The translations under genes were made by a program, and so were the position numbers. Under the pieces are notes generated by a model that made no database searches, was not told the DNA's origin, and worked only from the letters and a program-made list of their open reading frames with translations. Of a stretch of 57,939 nt of DNA, positions 9,283 to 18,492 are shown in pieces (the stretch's first letter is position 1; the number at the start of each line of letters is the position of its first letter). Origin of the DNA: an uncultured Lachnospiraceae bacterium (GTDB lineage: Bacteria > Bacillota > Clostridia > Lachnospirales > Lachnospiraceae); NCBI GenBank assembly GCA_945868305.1, contig CAMBKU010000005.1, forward strand, positions 1-57,939, written 5' to 3'.

Positions 9283-10149
9283 TTACTGCTGACCTACTGA
9301 AAGCAATGCTTCCACTAACTCATCCCTGGTCAGGATGCCATCCGGTATCGGAAGCCCGCTTTTTTTTAATTCATGTGCGAGAAGTGTAATCTGCGGAACG
9401 CTTAAGCGGTATTCCTGCAATTCCTCCACCTGGGAAAAAATGCTCCGCGGAGTTCCCTTCATCACAACTTTTCCCTCGTCCATGACAAAGACATAATCCG
9501 CATTCACAACTTCTTCCATATAATGAGTAATTAAAATGATCGTGACTCCTGCCTGCTTGTTTAACGCCCGTACTGCCTTTAACACCTCTTTCCTTCCAAG
9601 AGGATCAAGCATGGCAGTGGGCTCATCCAGCACAATGCATTTCGGTTTCATCGCCATAACACCTGCAATCGCAACACGCTGCTTTTGTCCACCGGAGAGC
9701 TTGTTTGGAGAATGTGTCCGATATTCCAGCATACCAACGGATTTTAAACTTTCCTCCACGCGCTGCCAGATTTCCTCTGTAGGAACTCCGATATTTTCCG
9801 GTCCAAAGCCAACATCTTCTTCCACCACACTTGCGATAATCTGGTTGTCCGGATTCTGAAACACCATTCCGGCACTCTGACGCACGTCCCAGACATTTTC
9901 CTCCTTAGAGGCATCCTTTCCATCCACATAGAGCGTCCCTTCCGTCGGCGCAAGCAGCGCATTGATGTGCTTCGCTAACGTCGACTTTCCGGAACCGTTG
10001 TGACCTAAGATTGCAATGAACTGCCCCGGCCTTACGTCCAGGTTCACATGGTCAAGTGCCGTCTGAATAGCTTCTACATTTCCCTCTTCATCACGACGGA
10101 TATACTCATGTACCAGTCCTTTTGCTTCTATGATATTCTGCTCTTTCAT
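9283..10149 (-). CDS. ecfA1: Energy-coupling factor ATPase EcfA1
   Basis: Partner ATPase of EcfA2, 288 residues. Walker [11 protein letters not shown]-loop QNPDNQI, signature LSGGQKQR and Walker [14 protein letters not shown] are all intact. The Q-loop QNPDNQ is typical of EcfA1. It follows trmL by about 22 nt, so the ecf genes may also be reached by transcription from the Lrp-aminotransferase-trmL genes. Confidence 0.95.
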   Translation of the reverse strand: MKEQNIIEAKGLVHEYIRRDEEGNVEAIQTALDHVNLDVRPGQFIAILGHNGSGKSTLAKHINALLAPTEGTLYVDGKDASKEENVWDVRQSAGMVFQNPDNQIIASVVEEDVGFGPENIGVPTEEIWQRVEESLKSVGMLEYRTHSPNKLSGGQKQRVAIAGVMAMKPKCIVLDEPTAMLDPLGRKEVLKAVRALNKQAGVTIILITHYMEEVVNADYVFVMDEGKVVMKGTPRSIFSQVEELQEYRLSVPQITLLAHELKKSGLPIPDGILTRDELVEALLSVGQQ

Positions 10150-10171
10150 CCTATTTCCTCGTTTTTATATC

Positions 10172-10672
10172 TTAATTCCAATGCAGCCGGTGCAGGTCTC
10201 CCTCCAGCTTCATATGGTCAAAGTTATTCTGACGCAGTGCTTCATATAACACGATTGCCACGGAATTGGAGAGATTTAAGGAACGCGTCTCTCCAATCAT
10301 CGGAATCCGTACACAGGTCTTTTCGTTTTCTACTAAAATCTCCTCAGGAATCCCCGCACTCTCCTTGCCGAACATAATATAACAATCAGGCTCATAAGTA
10401 ACCTCTGTATAGGTCTGCTTACTCTTGGTCGTTGCCATATATATCTTTGCTCCCGGATTTTTTTCCAGAAACTCCTGATAGTTTACATAAGTTGCCACAT
10501 CCAAGTCTGACCAATAATCCATTCCGGCACGTTTAATTGCTTTTTCATTTAACTTAAAACCGAGAGGTTCAATCAAATGAAGCCTGGTTCCTGTAGCAAC
10601 ACAGGTACGTCCAATGTTTCCGGTATTTGCCGGAATCTCCGGCTCATATAGTACAATGTTTAACTTTGCCAT
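10172..10672 (-). CDS. trmL: tRNA (cytidine/uridine-2'-O-)-methyltransferase TrmL
   Basis: SPOUT-class methyltransferase that adds the 2'-O-methyl group at wobble position 34 of certain leucine tRNAs. It is 166 residues, the usual minimal SPOUT length. Motifs: EPEIPANTGNIGRTC near the N-terminus, FGKESAGIPEEIL in the middle and the knot segment ETRSLNLSNSVAIVLYEALR at the C-terminus. It sits 2 nt after the aminotransferase stop. Confidence 0.94.
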   Translation of the reverse strand: MAKLNIVLYEPEIPANTGNIGRTCVATGTRLHLIEPLGFKLNEKAIKRAGMDYWSDLDVATYVNYQEFLEKNPGAKIYMATTKSKQTYTEVTYEPDCYIMFGKESAGIPEEILVENEKTCVRIPMIGETRSLNLSNSVAIVLYEALRQNNFDHMKLEGDLHRLHWN

Positions 10673-10674
10673 AA

Positions 10675-11850
10675 TTATTTATCCTGTTTCCTTAACTTGA
10701 TTACAAAATTTTCAATACGATCCAGTGCCGTTTTTAAACTCTCCAGAGAATATGCATACGAAATTCGAAGGAATCCCTCTCCGCAGGCGCCAAAGGCTGT
10801 TCCAGGCACTACCGCCACCTTCTGATCTTTGAGCAGTGCATTCGCAAATTCATCGGATGTCATGCCAAATTCCTTAATACAGGGGAATGTATAAAATGCT
10901 CCAAGCGGTTCAAAGCAGGGCAATCCCATTTCCTCAAAGCGGTGCAGTACATATCTTCTTCTGCCGTCATACTGCTCCCGCATCATTGCAACATCCTCAT
11001 CCCCGTTTTTCAAAGCATCTACTGCCGCATACTGACTGGTCGTCGGCGCACACATGATGGCAAACTGATGGATTTTTAACATCTGATCCAAAATCAACCT
11101 TGGTCCACAGGCATAACCGAGACGCCAACCGGTCATAGCATGGGATTTGGAAAACCCGTTAATCGTAATCGTACGGTCCTTCATTCCCGGCAGTGAAGCA
11201 AATGACGTATGTGATTCATCACCATAGGTCAATTCAGAATAAATTTCATCACTAATCACAAACAAATCATGTTTTTCCACAACCTCGGCAATCGCCTCTA
11301 AATCTTTTTTTCGCATCACGGCCCCCGTTGGGTTATTTGGAAACGGAAGCACCAAAATTTTTGTCTTCGGTGTAATTGCAGCTTCGACTTCTTCTTTTGT
11401 CAGTCGAAATTCATCCTCCGCCTTTAATTCAATAATAACCGGCTTTCCGTTTGCCAGAACCGTACAGGGCAGATAAGACACATAACTCGGCTGCGGAATC
11501 AGTACCTCATCCCCCGGGTCTAACATTGCGCGCATAGCAATATCTATGGCCTCACTGCCGCCCACTGTCACAACAATCTCATGGTTGTAATCATACTCCA
11601 GATTGTACTTACGGTACAGATACTTGGAGATTTCTACCTTTAATTCTTTCAGTCCCGCATTTGAGGTATAAAATGTCCGACCTTTTTCCAGAGAGTAAAT
11701 TCCCTCATCCCGGATATGCCAGGGTGTGTCAAAATCCGGCTCGCCCACACCCAGAGAAATGGCATCTTTCATCTCACTTACAATATCAAAAAATTTTCGA
11801 ATACCGGAGGGTTCGATACCTACAATTGTCTCAGATAGGGGATTTCTCAT
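10675..11850 (-). CDS. Pyridoxal-phosphate aminotransferase, class I/II
   Basis: Aspartate/aromatic aminotransferase fold, 391 residues. PLP lysine K235 in GFSKSHAMTGWR, NNPTG around residue 172, SDEIYSELTYG around 200 and the C-terminal arginine in FLRISYAYS are conserved. It resembles the PatA/AraT branch, which transaminates aromatic or broad-range amino acids; the precise substrate is not decidable here. The start overlaps the end of the upstream Lrp-type regulator (ATGA), so regulator and enzyme are coupled and the regulator may respond to an amino acid this enzyme uses. Confidence 0.93.
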   Translation of the reverse strand: MRNPLSETIVGIEPSGIRKFFDIVSEMKDAISLGVGEPDFDTPWHIRDEGIYSLEKGRTFYTSNAGLKELKVEISKYLYRKYNLEYDYNHEIVVTVGGSEAIDIAMRAMLDPGDEVLIPQPSYVSYLPCTVLANGKPVIIELKAEDEFRLTKEEVEAAITPKTKILVLPFPNNPTGAVMRKKDLEAIAEVVEKHDLFVISDEIYSELTYGDESHTSFASLPGMKDRTITINGFSKSHAMTGWRLGYACGPRLILDQMLKIHQFAIMCAPTTSQYAAVDALKNGDEDVAMMREQYDGRRRYVLHRFEEMGLPCFEPLGAFYTFPCIKEFGMTSDEFANALLKDQKVAVVPGTAFGACGEGFLRISYAYSLESLKTALDRIENFVIKLRKQDK

Positions 11851-12338
11851 GGTGTCATCAACTCCCTTTCATCTTTTTTCTGCTCTGCCATCACGGTTCC
11901 ATGATCCTTGTATTTCTTTAAAATAAAGTTCGTTTTGGTGCTCAAAACGGATTCCAATGGAGAAAGCTTGTCAGAAACAAACTGGGATACCTCACGCAGC
12001 GTTTTTCCCTCAATCGTCACCATAAAATCAAAACTTCCTGAAATCAGATATACGGAATTGACTTCCGGATAATTGTAAATGCGCTCTGCCACTTTATCAA
12101 AGCCCATCCCTCTCTGCGGTGTCACGCGCACCTCAATAAGCGCAGTCACCTTCTCAATTCCGGTCTTATCCCAGTCAATCAGGGTATGGTAACCGCAGAT
12201 AATGTTTTCTGCCTCCATCTGCTCTAATTCATTTGCCACCGTCACTTCATCTACACCGAGAACGATTGCAAGTTCCTTCAAATCGATTCTGCTGTTCTTC
12301 TCTATAAAAGTTAAAATTTTCTCACGCATTCCTTCCAT
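11847..12338 (-). CDS. Lrp/AsnC family transcriptional regulator
   Basis: Feast/famine regulator, about 163 residues. An N-terminal helix-turn-helix (about 15-50) is followed by the RAM/AsnC amino-acid-binding domain with the RVTPQRGMGFDKVAERI segment. Start 12338 (ATG) has GGAGG 8 nt upstream; a TTG at 12353 would place the binding site inside the gene. It is the first gene of the run into the aminotransferase. Confidence 0.92.
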   Translation of the reverse strand: MEGMREKILTFIEKNSRIDLKELAIVLGVDEVTVANELEQMEAENIICGYHTLIDWDKTGIEKVTALIEVRVTPQRGMGFDKVAERIYNYPEVNSVYLISGSFDFMVTIEGKTLREVSQFVSDKLSPLESVLSTKTNFILKKYKDHGTVMAEQKKDERELMTP

Positions 12339-12405
12339 CGTGCTATCCTCCAAAAATCTATCTTCATTCTTACTATATTATATTTTCCTGCTTCAATATA
12401 TTCCG

Positions 12406-13392
12406 TCAGCCAACTACCTTGTAAAGTTCATCAGGCTTCGGCGGCTCTAAAAACCGCTTTTCCTCCTCATTGTACAGTACACGGTCATTTCCATCCGTTG
12501 CTTTTCCTATGACACTTGCGGGAATCCCTGCCTTTTCCAGTTCATGCACTAAAAGATTGCCGTCCGCTGCCGCCATAAGCATACAACCGCTGGATATCAG
12601 TTCATAGGGATTTAATCCGAAAAATTCACATATTTCAACGGTTTCCTGCCGTACCGGAATCTTTTTCAAATCTATTTCAAGTCCGACGCCAGATGCTTCT
12701 GCCATTTCCCAAAGCGCCCCGAAGATACCGCCCTCCGTGACGTCATGCATTGCACTAACGCCAGACCTTACGGCGACTGCGGCCTCCGACAGCACAGAAA
12801 TATAAGCATCCAGATCCTTTGCCCGGTCAATAAAAGTCGTAGAATACTTAGAGAGCAATTCCTTTTCCTTTTCTTTTGCGAGAATAGCAGTCCCCTCAAT
12901 CCCAATCCATTTTGATACTACAATGTCCATACCCGGTCTTACTCCTGCCGTGGAAATGAGCGTTCCCTTCTTTGCCTTTCCAACCCCGGTCACAGAAACA
13001 AGCGGACGGTTTACTGCCGCCGAAATCTCCGTATGTCCACCGAGGACCTGCATATTATACTTCTCACAGGCAGCTTCGGCTTCTTTCATCATCTGCTTTA
13101 ACACCGCTTCCTCTGTTCCTACCGGAAGCAAAATGGTTAACATAACTCCAATTGGTTCTGCTCCGCTGCTGGCAAGATCATTCGCTGTCACAAGAATCGC
13201 CAGTTCTCCCATATCCTTTCCGGTTCCGGTAATCGGATCTGTGGACATCACAAGAATCTCATCCCCGGCAAGCTTAAGCGCAGCGCAGTCTTCTCCTACC
13301 CCGGCACCCATCAGTACCTCATCGCGTCTGTTGTGAAGTTGTCTTAATACGGAGCGCTTCAATACGCTTTCCGGTATCTTTCCTGTCTTCAT
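12406..13392 (-). CDS. AIR synthase-related (PurM-like/HypE-like) protein
   Basis: ATP-binding PurM-fold protein, 328 residues. The N-terminal GVGEDCAALKL glycine-acid loop, STDPITG, LVTANDLASSGAEP and the later HDVTEGGIFGALWEMAEASG match the AIRS/HypE/ThiL superfamily. No hydrogenase maturation or thiamine gene is nearby, so neither specific role can be assigned. Spacing to the Lrp gene downstream is about 67 nt. Confidence 0.85.
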   Translation of the reverse strand: MKTGKIPESVLKRSVLRQLHNRRDEVLMGAGVGEDCAALKLAGDEILVMSTDPITGTGKDMGELAILVTANDLASSGAEPIGVMLTILLPVGTEEAVLKQMMKEAEAACEKYNMQVLGGHTEISAAVNRPLVSVTGVGKAKKGTLISTAGVRPGMDIVVSKWIGIEGTAILAKEKEKELLSKYSTTFIDRAKDLDAYISVLSEAAVAVRSGVSAMHDVTEGGIFGALWEMAEASGVGLEIDLKKIPVRQETVEICEFFGLNPYELISSGCMLMAAADGNLLVHELEKAGIPASVIGKATDGNDRVLYNEEEKRFLEPPKPDELYKVVG

Positions 13393-13453
13393 AATGCCCC
13401 TTTTTATTTCCTGTATTTTGTATTACATCATAACATTTTGGCAATTATAACGC

Positions 13454-13483
13454 AAGGCTGTCCCACAAAAATGAGACAGCCTT
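13454..13483 (-). terminator. Hairpin after the VanW gene
   Basis: Perfect 9-bp arms AAGGCTGTC/GACAGCCTT just after the VanW gene stop. On the minus strand the tail is GCGTTATAATT, poor in T; on the plus strand a T-rich tail follows. It probably ends the VanW transcript, though its shape fits the plus direction better. Confidence 0.5.
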
Positions 13484-13497
13484 TTTCATTTCTTTTT

Positions 13498-15093
13498 TTA
13501 CTGTGCCACAGCCGCATCCGGGGCTGCTGCCGCGTCCGTTACCGGTGTCTGCTCCGCTGCCGGTGCCTGTTCCGCTGCTGGCGCTGCCTCTGCTGCAGGC
13601 GCCGCCTGGGTTTCTGCCGGAGCAACCTGATCCGGCGACGTTCCTGCTCCCGCATACTGTGCAGCTACTGCACGGACTGTCGCCTCATCCTGCGTTGCAA
13701 TTGCTGCATTGATTGCTGCACATGCATTTGCATCATTTCCCACATTTCCTACAGAAATTACCTTCGGAGAGGAAGAATATTTACTGGTGTTTACCACTTC
13801 CCTGCTTTCCTCCACACCGTCTACCGTAACAATCTTCCACAACTTGGCAGACTGACCAACATGCGGTGTCTGTGTCGTCGCCACGTAGCCTATCGGAGCC
13901 GCTGCCGCATTGATCTGTACCGGAGGCGTATCCGTACTTACCGTCTCTGACTGATACTCCACCTTGCGGTTTTCCGGTCTTGTCTCCTCACCATATACGG
14001 TAAAATATACTTCGAGTCCACTGGTATACCCTTCAATATAAATCGGCGCATCCGTGGAATTTTTAAATTTCAAATCTTTATAAGTTCCCGCAATCGCAGC
14101 ATCCCTGCTTGGATCTACATAATGCACCAGCATGGAATGATTGGAACGCTGGGTAACCTCTAATTCTGCATAAAGAACTGCATTATATAGCGTGGTAGAA
14201 ACCTGACATACACCACCACCATAGGACTGTACGGTCACACCATTTTCATATGCCCCCGCCAGTTCATAGCCATTTTCCGCATCTAATGGTGCAATCGCTT
14301 CATATACGGAAAACTCGTCTCCTGGATATAAAACTGTTCCGTCAATCTTGCTCACAGCATTCTCGATATTTTCAATACGTGCCGCCGTAGAATCACTGAA
14401 ATCTGTATGGAATGTGCCTAGCACATCTTTTACCTTTGAAAGGGATTCCTGATTTCCCTCCGGCTCCACCACATCGGCTGCTAATGCAATCTCTGCACTC
14501 TCTCCGTTCCAGCCCGAAGCAAAATAATCATTCACAGCCTGTACGGAATCATCCACATTTACTTCAATCCCCTGCTTGCCAGCCGTAAAAATAAATTCAC
14601 TGTTTTCTCTGGTAAGACTGGCATTGACTGCCTTCTGATTCAGGCTGTCTGCCTTTTCTGTCAGGACTGCTGCTGTCTTTTCTGCATCTACAGCATAGAC
14701 AATATCATAAACCTTGTTCGCATTCTCCAGATCTTTTTTATCTTTATAACGTTTAATCAAGTTGCCGGATTTTCCAATGCCCACTGCCTCATCTGCTACC
14801 TGGGTATTTCCCCAGCCAAGTCCAAGCTCACTGGCTTTTACGGTGACACTGTTCTCGCCCGCTGAAAGCAGAATATCCACATCTGTTGTTTCATTTACAT
14901 AATTTTCCACAGCTTCTTTTGCTTCTGCAGATGTCATGCCGCCGACAGCAACTTCCCCGATATACACATTATCCGGAATCACATCATTTTCTTTTTCTTC
15001 TGCGGATACAAACATATCGGTGTTCCAAAGAATTGCACAAAGCATCACCACTGCTGCTGCAAAAAAAATACCAACTGATTTCTTTTTTTTCAT
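13498..15093 (-). CDS. VanW family protein with peptidoglycan-binding-like domains
   Basis: Secreted or membrane-anchored wall protein, 531 residues. An N-terminal signal/anchor helix (residues 7-30) precedes two PG_binding_4-like repeats (about 35-220) and a VanW domain (about 230-380, with GGGVCQVSTTLYNA and RSNHSMLVHYVDPSRDA). The last 60 residues are rich in Ala, Pro, Glu and Gln (AAPAAEQAPAAEQTP), a low-complexity tail likely to be extended. VanW is named from vancomycin operons, but most family members, including this one, have no resistance genes nearby. A promoter is visible at 15156-15183. Confidence 0.9.
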   Translation of the reverse strand: MKKKKSVGIFFAAAVVMLCAILWNTDMFVSAEEKENDVIPDNVYIGEVAVGGMTSAEAKEAVENYVNETTDVDILLSAGENSVTVKASELGLGWGNTQVADEAVGIGKSGNLIKRYKDKKDLENANKVYDIVYAVDAEKTAAVLTEKADSLNQKAVNASLTRENSEFIFTAGKQGIEVNVDDSVQAVNDYFASGWNGESAEIALAADVVEPEGNQESLSKVKDVLGTFHTDFSDSTAARIENIENAVSKIDGTVLYPGDEFSVYEAIAPLDAENGYELAGAYENGVTVQSYGGGVCQVSTTLYNAVLYAELEVTQRSNHSMLVHYVDPSRDAAIAGTYKDLKFKNSTDAPIYIEGYTSGLEVYFTVYGEETRPENRKVEYQSETVSTDTPPVQINAAAAPIGYVATTQTPHVGQSAKLWKIVTVDGVEESREVVNTSKYSSSPKVISVGNVGNDANACAAINAAIATQDEATVRAVAAQYAGAGTSPDQVAPAETQAAPAAEAAPAAEQAPAAEQTPVTDAAAAPDAAVAQ

Positions 15094-15155
15094 AATCTTC
15101 CTCTTTCATCTATGAATGATAAGTAGTAACTATTCCCCTTCTATGTACATTTGCT

Positions 15156-15183
15156 ATTTTAACATAACTGCCTTGTTTTTCAA
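15156..15183 (-). promoter_or_regulatory. Promoter of the VanW gene
   Basis: On the minus strand TTGAAA, 16 nt, TAAAAT, about 63 nt before the start codon. Confidence 0.6.
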
Positions 15184-15263
15184 TGTGCATAACAACAAAT
15201 ATATTTGACAGAAACACTTGTTTTCTGTATATTATGAACATGAAAGAACTGACGCGATGCAGG

Positions 15264-15371
15264 CTATACTGCAACAGTCAAAACAAGGGAAAGAAGCATG
15301 GATGCACAAAGAATTAGTACGATTACTGCTGCAAAAATCCTGTTTCTTTTGGAGTTGTGAAAGTTCATCAT
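15264..15371 (-). CDS. Small single-span membrane protein, 35 residues
   Basis: Short reading frame with GAGGTGATTGCT placed correctly before ATGATG. The product begins MMNFHNSKRNRIF, positively charged, followed by one hydrophobic helix of about 20 residues (AAVIVLILCASMLLSLVL) and ends right after it. Charge and hydrophobicity suggest a single-pass protein with the N-terminus inside. It resembles in design the tiny DUF4044/Prli42-like membrane proteins of Firmicutes, but assignment to either is only a guess. It precedes the VanW gene by about 170 nt, which contains the VanW promoter. Confidence 0.6.
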   Translation of the reverse strand: MMNFHNSKRNRIFAAVIVLILCASMLLSLVLTVAV

Positions 15372-15418
15372 AGCAATCACCTCATTTCTACTATAAATAA
15401 TAAAGAAGGTTTATAATT

Positions 15419-16021
15419 ATGTTATTTCCATTTTTGACCATTTTCATCCTGTTTCTTCTGACGCTGACTTATTTTCGCAATAAAGCAGTACATGAAGAAA
15501 AGGAAAACAGAGATAAATTCTGGGATCGGGAAAACCAGGCCAACCAGACCAGACGGCAGGACATTTCCGGACTTCCCTATATCGAAATCCCGCTTGACTC
15601 CCTTCCGCTCGGCATCTGCACCACTGATTACTGCAAAAAGCTGGAGGAACAGTTAACAGACCTTTCTGGCAGAAAAATCTTAAACTTAAGCAGCTTTTCC
15701 AATACCGATTTAAAGCTTACCTATGGAGCCGCAAATCTCCCATTCTTAACAGAGTGCGACCAGAATTTCACACAGCTTTCCAACCTTTTATACAGCTATG
15801 GAAAGGCTCTAGAGGATAACGGTTTTTGCAAAGAAGCGATTTGCATTTTGGAATACGGCGTTTCCATCAAATGCGATATGAGCCGCCTTTTTCTCCTGCT
15901 CGCCTCTCTTTATAAAAAAGAAAACGAACCAGAAAAAATAAAATCTCTCATAGAAAAGGCCTCCGACTTAAGCCCCCTGCTTCGGGATTCCACCATAAAG
16001 CAGCTTGAAACCTATTTATAA
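15419..16021 (+). CDS. Membrane-anchored protein with TPR-like C-terminal repeats, unknown function
   Basis: Not recognised as a named gene. The 200-residue product starts with a single hydrophobic helix (residues 1-20), then a charged linker, a middle segment (about 50-115) and a C-terminal helical part (about 115-195) with a TPR-like pattern (LLYSYGKALEDNGFCKEAICILEYG and LLLASLYKKENEPEKIKSLIEKA segments). AGAAGG precedes the ATG. It is a lone plus-strand gene, and its stop abuts that of the convergent exonuclease gene. TPR-like domains bind proteins, so a scaffold role is plausible but unproven. Confidence 0.75.
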   Translation: MLFPFLTIFILFLLTLTYFRNKAVHEEKENRDKFWDRENQANQTRRQDISGLPYIEIPLDSLPLGICTTDYCKKLEEQLTDLSGRKILNLSSFSNTDLKLTYGAANLPFLTECDQNFTQLSNLLYSYGKALEDNGFCKEAICILEYGVSIKCDMSRLFLLLASLYKKENEPEKIKSLIEKASDLSPLLRDSTIKQLETYL

Positions 16022-16726
16022 TATTTTCCCATATTGGGAAATAATCTGATCTGTAATGCGGGACGCTTCACTTCGCGTTATCGTCTCAAAATTTACATCA
16101 ATGCTTATTTTATGATAATCTATTAATTCTTTCAAGTGGATTTTTTGCACCTTTGTCGCCGGGGTCTGCCTCTTTGCCTTATATATGAGCGGCTTCGGTA
16201 AAAATGCTTCCTCATGCTCCGCAAAGTACGCTTCTTCCAGACGCTCCAATACCTCTTTGGTCGCAAGGGCATCTGATAGCGCCCTGTGTTCCAGACTCCG
16301 ACTGATTCCATAATAGCTGCAAAGGTATTCCAAAGACCGATGTTCTAATTCTGGCAGAAATTTTCGCGCCAACTTTAAAGTATCCACCGCACTTTTTTCA
16401 AAGGGAATCTTTTCATTGATTGCCGCCTGCTTTAGAAAACTGTAATCAAAGATAACATTTTGCCCCACAAAGATGTCCTCTTTGCAAAATGACGCAAAAT
16501 CTGCAATAATGTCCTCTATACACGGTGCTTTCGCAACCATCTCATCTGTAATTCCGGTAAGTTCTTTCACCCTGTCCGGAATCAGCATCTTCGGATTTAC
16601 AAACGTCTCATATTGGCTCGTTACTTCTCCGTTTTCAATTCGTGCCGCCCCGATTTCTATAATCTTATCCCGTTTCGGGTTTAACCCCGTCATCTCAAGA
16701 TCCAGCACTACATACCGTTTTAGCAT
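16016..16726 (-). CDS. DEDDh 3'-5' exonuclease (DnaQ/PolC epsilon-like)
   Basis: Exonuclease of the DnaQ superfamily, 236 residues. Exo I VVLDLEMTGLNP supplies D8 and E10. Exo II has GQNVIFDYSFL, and Exo IIIe has HRALSDALATKEV with the catalytic His and Asp. The C-terminal 60 residues are an extra domain. It overlaps the radical SAM gene by 7 nt and is probably co-transcribed with it. The role could be proofreading, RNA or DNA end trimming. Confidence 0.9.
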   Translation of the reverse strand: MLKRYVVLDLEMTGLNPKRDKIIEIGAARIENGEVTSQYETFVNPKMLIPDRVKELTGITDEMVAKAPCIEDIIADFASFCKEDIFVGQNVIFDYSFLKQAAINEKIPFEKSAVDTLKLARKFLPELEHRSLEYLCSYYGISRSLEHRALSDALATKEVLERLEEAYFAEHEEAFLPKPLIYKAKRQTPATKVQKIHLKELIDYHKISIDVNFETITRSEASRITDQIISQYGKIL

Positions 16727-18465
16727 TCTGATTCCCTGCCTTCCGTTTTTCCGATATCTACATGCCGTATCAATGCCTGATGATTTAACATATCCCTTTT
16801 TTCATAATCGAACAGCAGATAATATGGCTGCTCCTCTCGCTCCGGTAATGTGGATACCGTCTCCTCCTGCGGCATCCTGTAATCAAATTTTTCTATATGT
16901 TCCAACTTTCCTTTTTTACAGAATTTTCGTGTTAATTCTCTAAATTCCGACAAATCTCCGGAAAAAGCAGGACGGCTTTTTGCATTTTCCCTGCTGTAAA
17001 TATCATAAGTTGCTGCCTGACGAAACACTTCCAGATGCTCTTTATCTATCGTCTCCACAAACTCCAGAAAAATGTTTAAACGCTGAATGCGCGAATGACT
17101 CAAAGAAAAATAGCCCTTTTGCTCATAGTAATCTCCTAATGCTGCAAACATGGCAAACGCGCTGTCAAACTCCGTTTCCAAAAGTTTAATACTCATGGGA
17201 TATTGCCTGCTGTTATAGTATACCTCAAGCATCTCCTCCACCTGCTTGATTTTTAGCACCTCATCGAAACTCAGCCATTTGGTCTCCATCGTCTCGTAAG
17301 GCGGACGGCTCTGATAAATCACACCGTATTCTTTTGCATGTTCAAACATATAGGAGCCTTTTAACACCTTAAGAAATCCGAGCTGAAGCTGTTCCGGCTT
17401 TAAAGCATAAATCTCATCAAAGGATTTCTGGAACGTCATGTAATCCTCAAAAGGAAGCCCCGCAATCAAATCCAGATGCTGATGCACATTTTTCCCTTCT
17501 TTGATGCGGCTCGTTACATATTTTACACGCTCTAAATCCATGCTTCGATGAATCTCTGTGATGGTTTCCGGGTTTGTGGTCTGTACTCCAATCTCAAGCT
17601 GAATCAGCCCCGGTCTTAACCCGGCGATAAACTCGATTTCCTCATCCGTCAGAAGGTCTGCCGCTATCTCAAAATGAAAATTAGTTATTCCCCTATCGTT
17701 TTCTTTTAGAAATCTCCAGATTTCCATAGCATGGTGATGGTCACAGTTAAACGTGCGGTCTACAAATTTGACTTGGGGCACTTCCTTTTCTATAAAAAAC
17801 AAAAGCTCCTGCTTCACAAGGCCAATATCCTTAAAACGCAGTTTTTTATCAATCGAAGAAAGACAGTAACTGCACCGGAAAGGACATCCTCTGCTGGACT
17901 CATAGTAAATAATCCGGTTCTTAAAATCCTCCATTTCATCATAACAAAACGGTATCGTACTCATATCAAGAGGTGTCTGTGGCTCTGTAAAAATCATATG
18001 CCCGTCCGCATTCAAAAATGCAAGTCCTTTTATGGTTTCAGGCTTTTCCCCGAAACATATTTTTCCCTTCTTCTCCAGGTTTACATAATATTCGCACAAG
18101 TCCTGAAATATTTTTTCCCCTTCTCCCACCATCACTCCGGTAACAAAGGGATGTTCCTGCAAGAAATTTTCAACTTCATAGGAAACCTCAGGTCCTCCCA
18201 TCCAGATGGGCACATCCGGGCACAACTTATGAAATTCCTCCGCCACCGCAAGAACCTCTGAAATATTCCAGATATAGCAGGAAAAACATAAAACATCCGG
18301 CCTTTTTTTATAAATTCCACTTAAAATATATTCCATACGATGATTAATCGTATATTCCGCCAGTTCAATCTGCTCCCGGTACTCTTTCGCATACGCACGC
18401 AGACTGTATACCGCAAGATTGGAATGAATATATTTTGCATTGATTGCCGTAAGTAACAGTTTCAT
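16720..18465 (-). CDS. B12-binding radical SAM protein (DUF4080 type)
   Basis: Radical SAM enzyme with an N-terminal cobalamin-binding fold, about 581 residues. The Rossmann-like B12 domain covers about residues 1-150; the iron-sulphur motif CPFRCSYC gives Cys194, Cys198 and Cys201. A C-terminal DUF4080 region follows. Start 18465 (MKLLLTAINAK) has GGAGG 8 nt upstream. The usual DXHXXG cobalamin motif is not apparent, so B12 may not be bound; substrate unknown. It follows the RACo-like gene by 27 nt. Confidence 0.88.
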   Translation of the reverse strand: MKLLLTAINAKYIHSNLAVYSLRAYAKEYREQIELAEYTINHRMEYILSGIYKKRPDVLCFSCYIWNISEVLAVAEEFHKLCPDVPIWMGGPEVSYEVENFLQEHPFVTGVMVGEGEKIFQDLCEYYVNLEKKGKICFGEKPETIKGLAFLNADGHMIFTEPQTPLDMSTIPFCYDEMEDFKNRIIYYESSRGCPFRCSYCLSSIDKKLRFKDIGLVKQELLFFIEKEVPQVKFVDRTFNCDHHHAMEIWRFLKENDRGITNFHFEIAADLLTDEEIEFIAGLRPGLIQLEIGVQTTNPETITEIHRSMDLERVKYVTSRIKEGKNVHQHLDLIAGLPFEDYMTFQKSFDEIYALKPEQLQLGFLKVLKGSYMFEHAKEYGVIYQSRPPYETMETKWLSFDEVLKIKQVEEMLEVYYNSRQYPMSIKLLETEFDSAFAMFAALGDYYEQKGYFSLSHSRIQRLNIFLEFVETIDKEHLEVFRQAATYDIYSRENAKSRPAFSGDLSEFRELTRKFCKKGKLEHIEKFDYRMPQEETVSTLPEREEQPYYLLFDYEKRDMLNHQALIRHVDIGKTEGRESEC

Positions 18466-18492
18466 CCTGTTTTCCTCCAATTTCTCCATTAA

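Noticed and set aside
12406..13392. Assignment as hydrogenase factor HypE or thiamine-phosphate kinase ThiL
   Set aside because: No matching pathway genes nearby and family-wide motifs only.
13438..13950. Cys/Arg-rich plus-strand open frame opposite the VanW tail
   Set aside because: Product of the Ala/Pro repeats read on the other strand.
13498..15093. VanW as a vancomycin resistance gene
   Set aside because: No vanH/A/X or other resistance genes; VanW domains are common in unrelated wall proteins.
15298..15360. 20-codon plus-strand frame opposite the small membrane protein
   Set aside because: Weaker signals and non-typical protein; the minus-strand frame has a clear ribosome binding site and a membrane helix.
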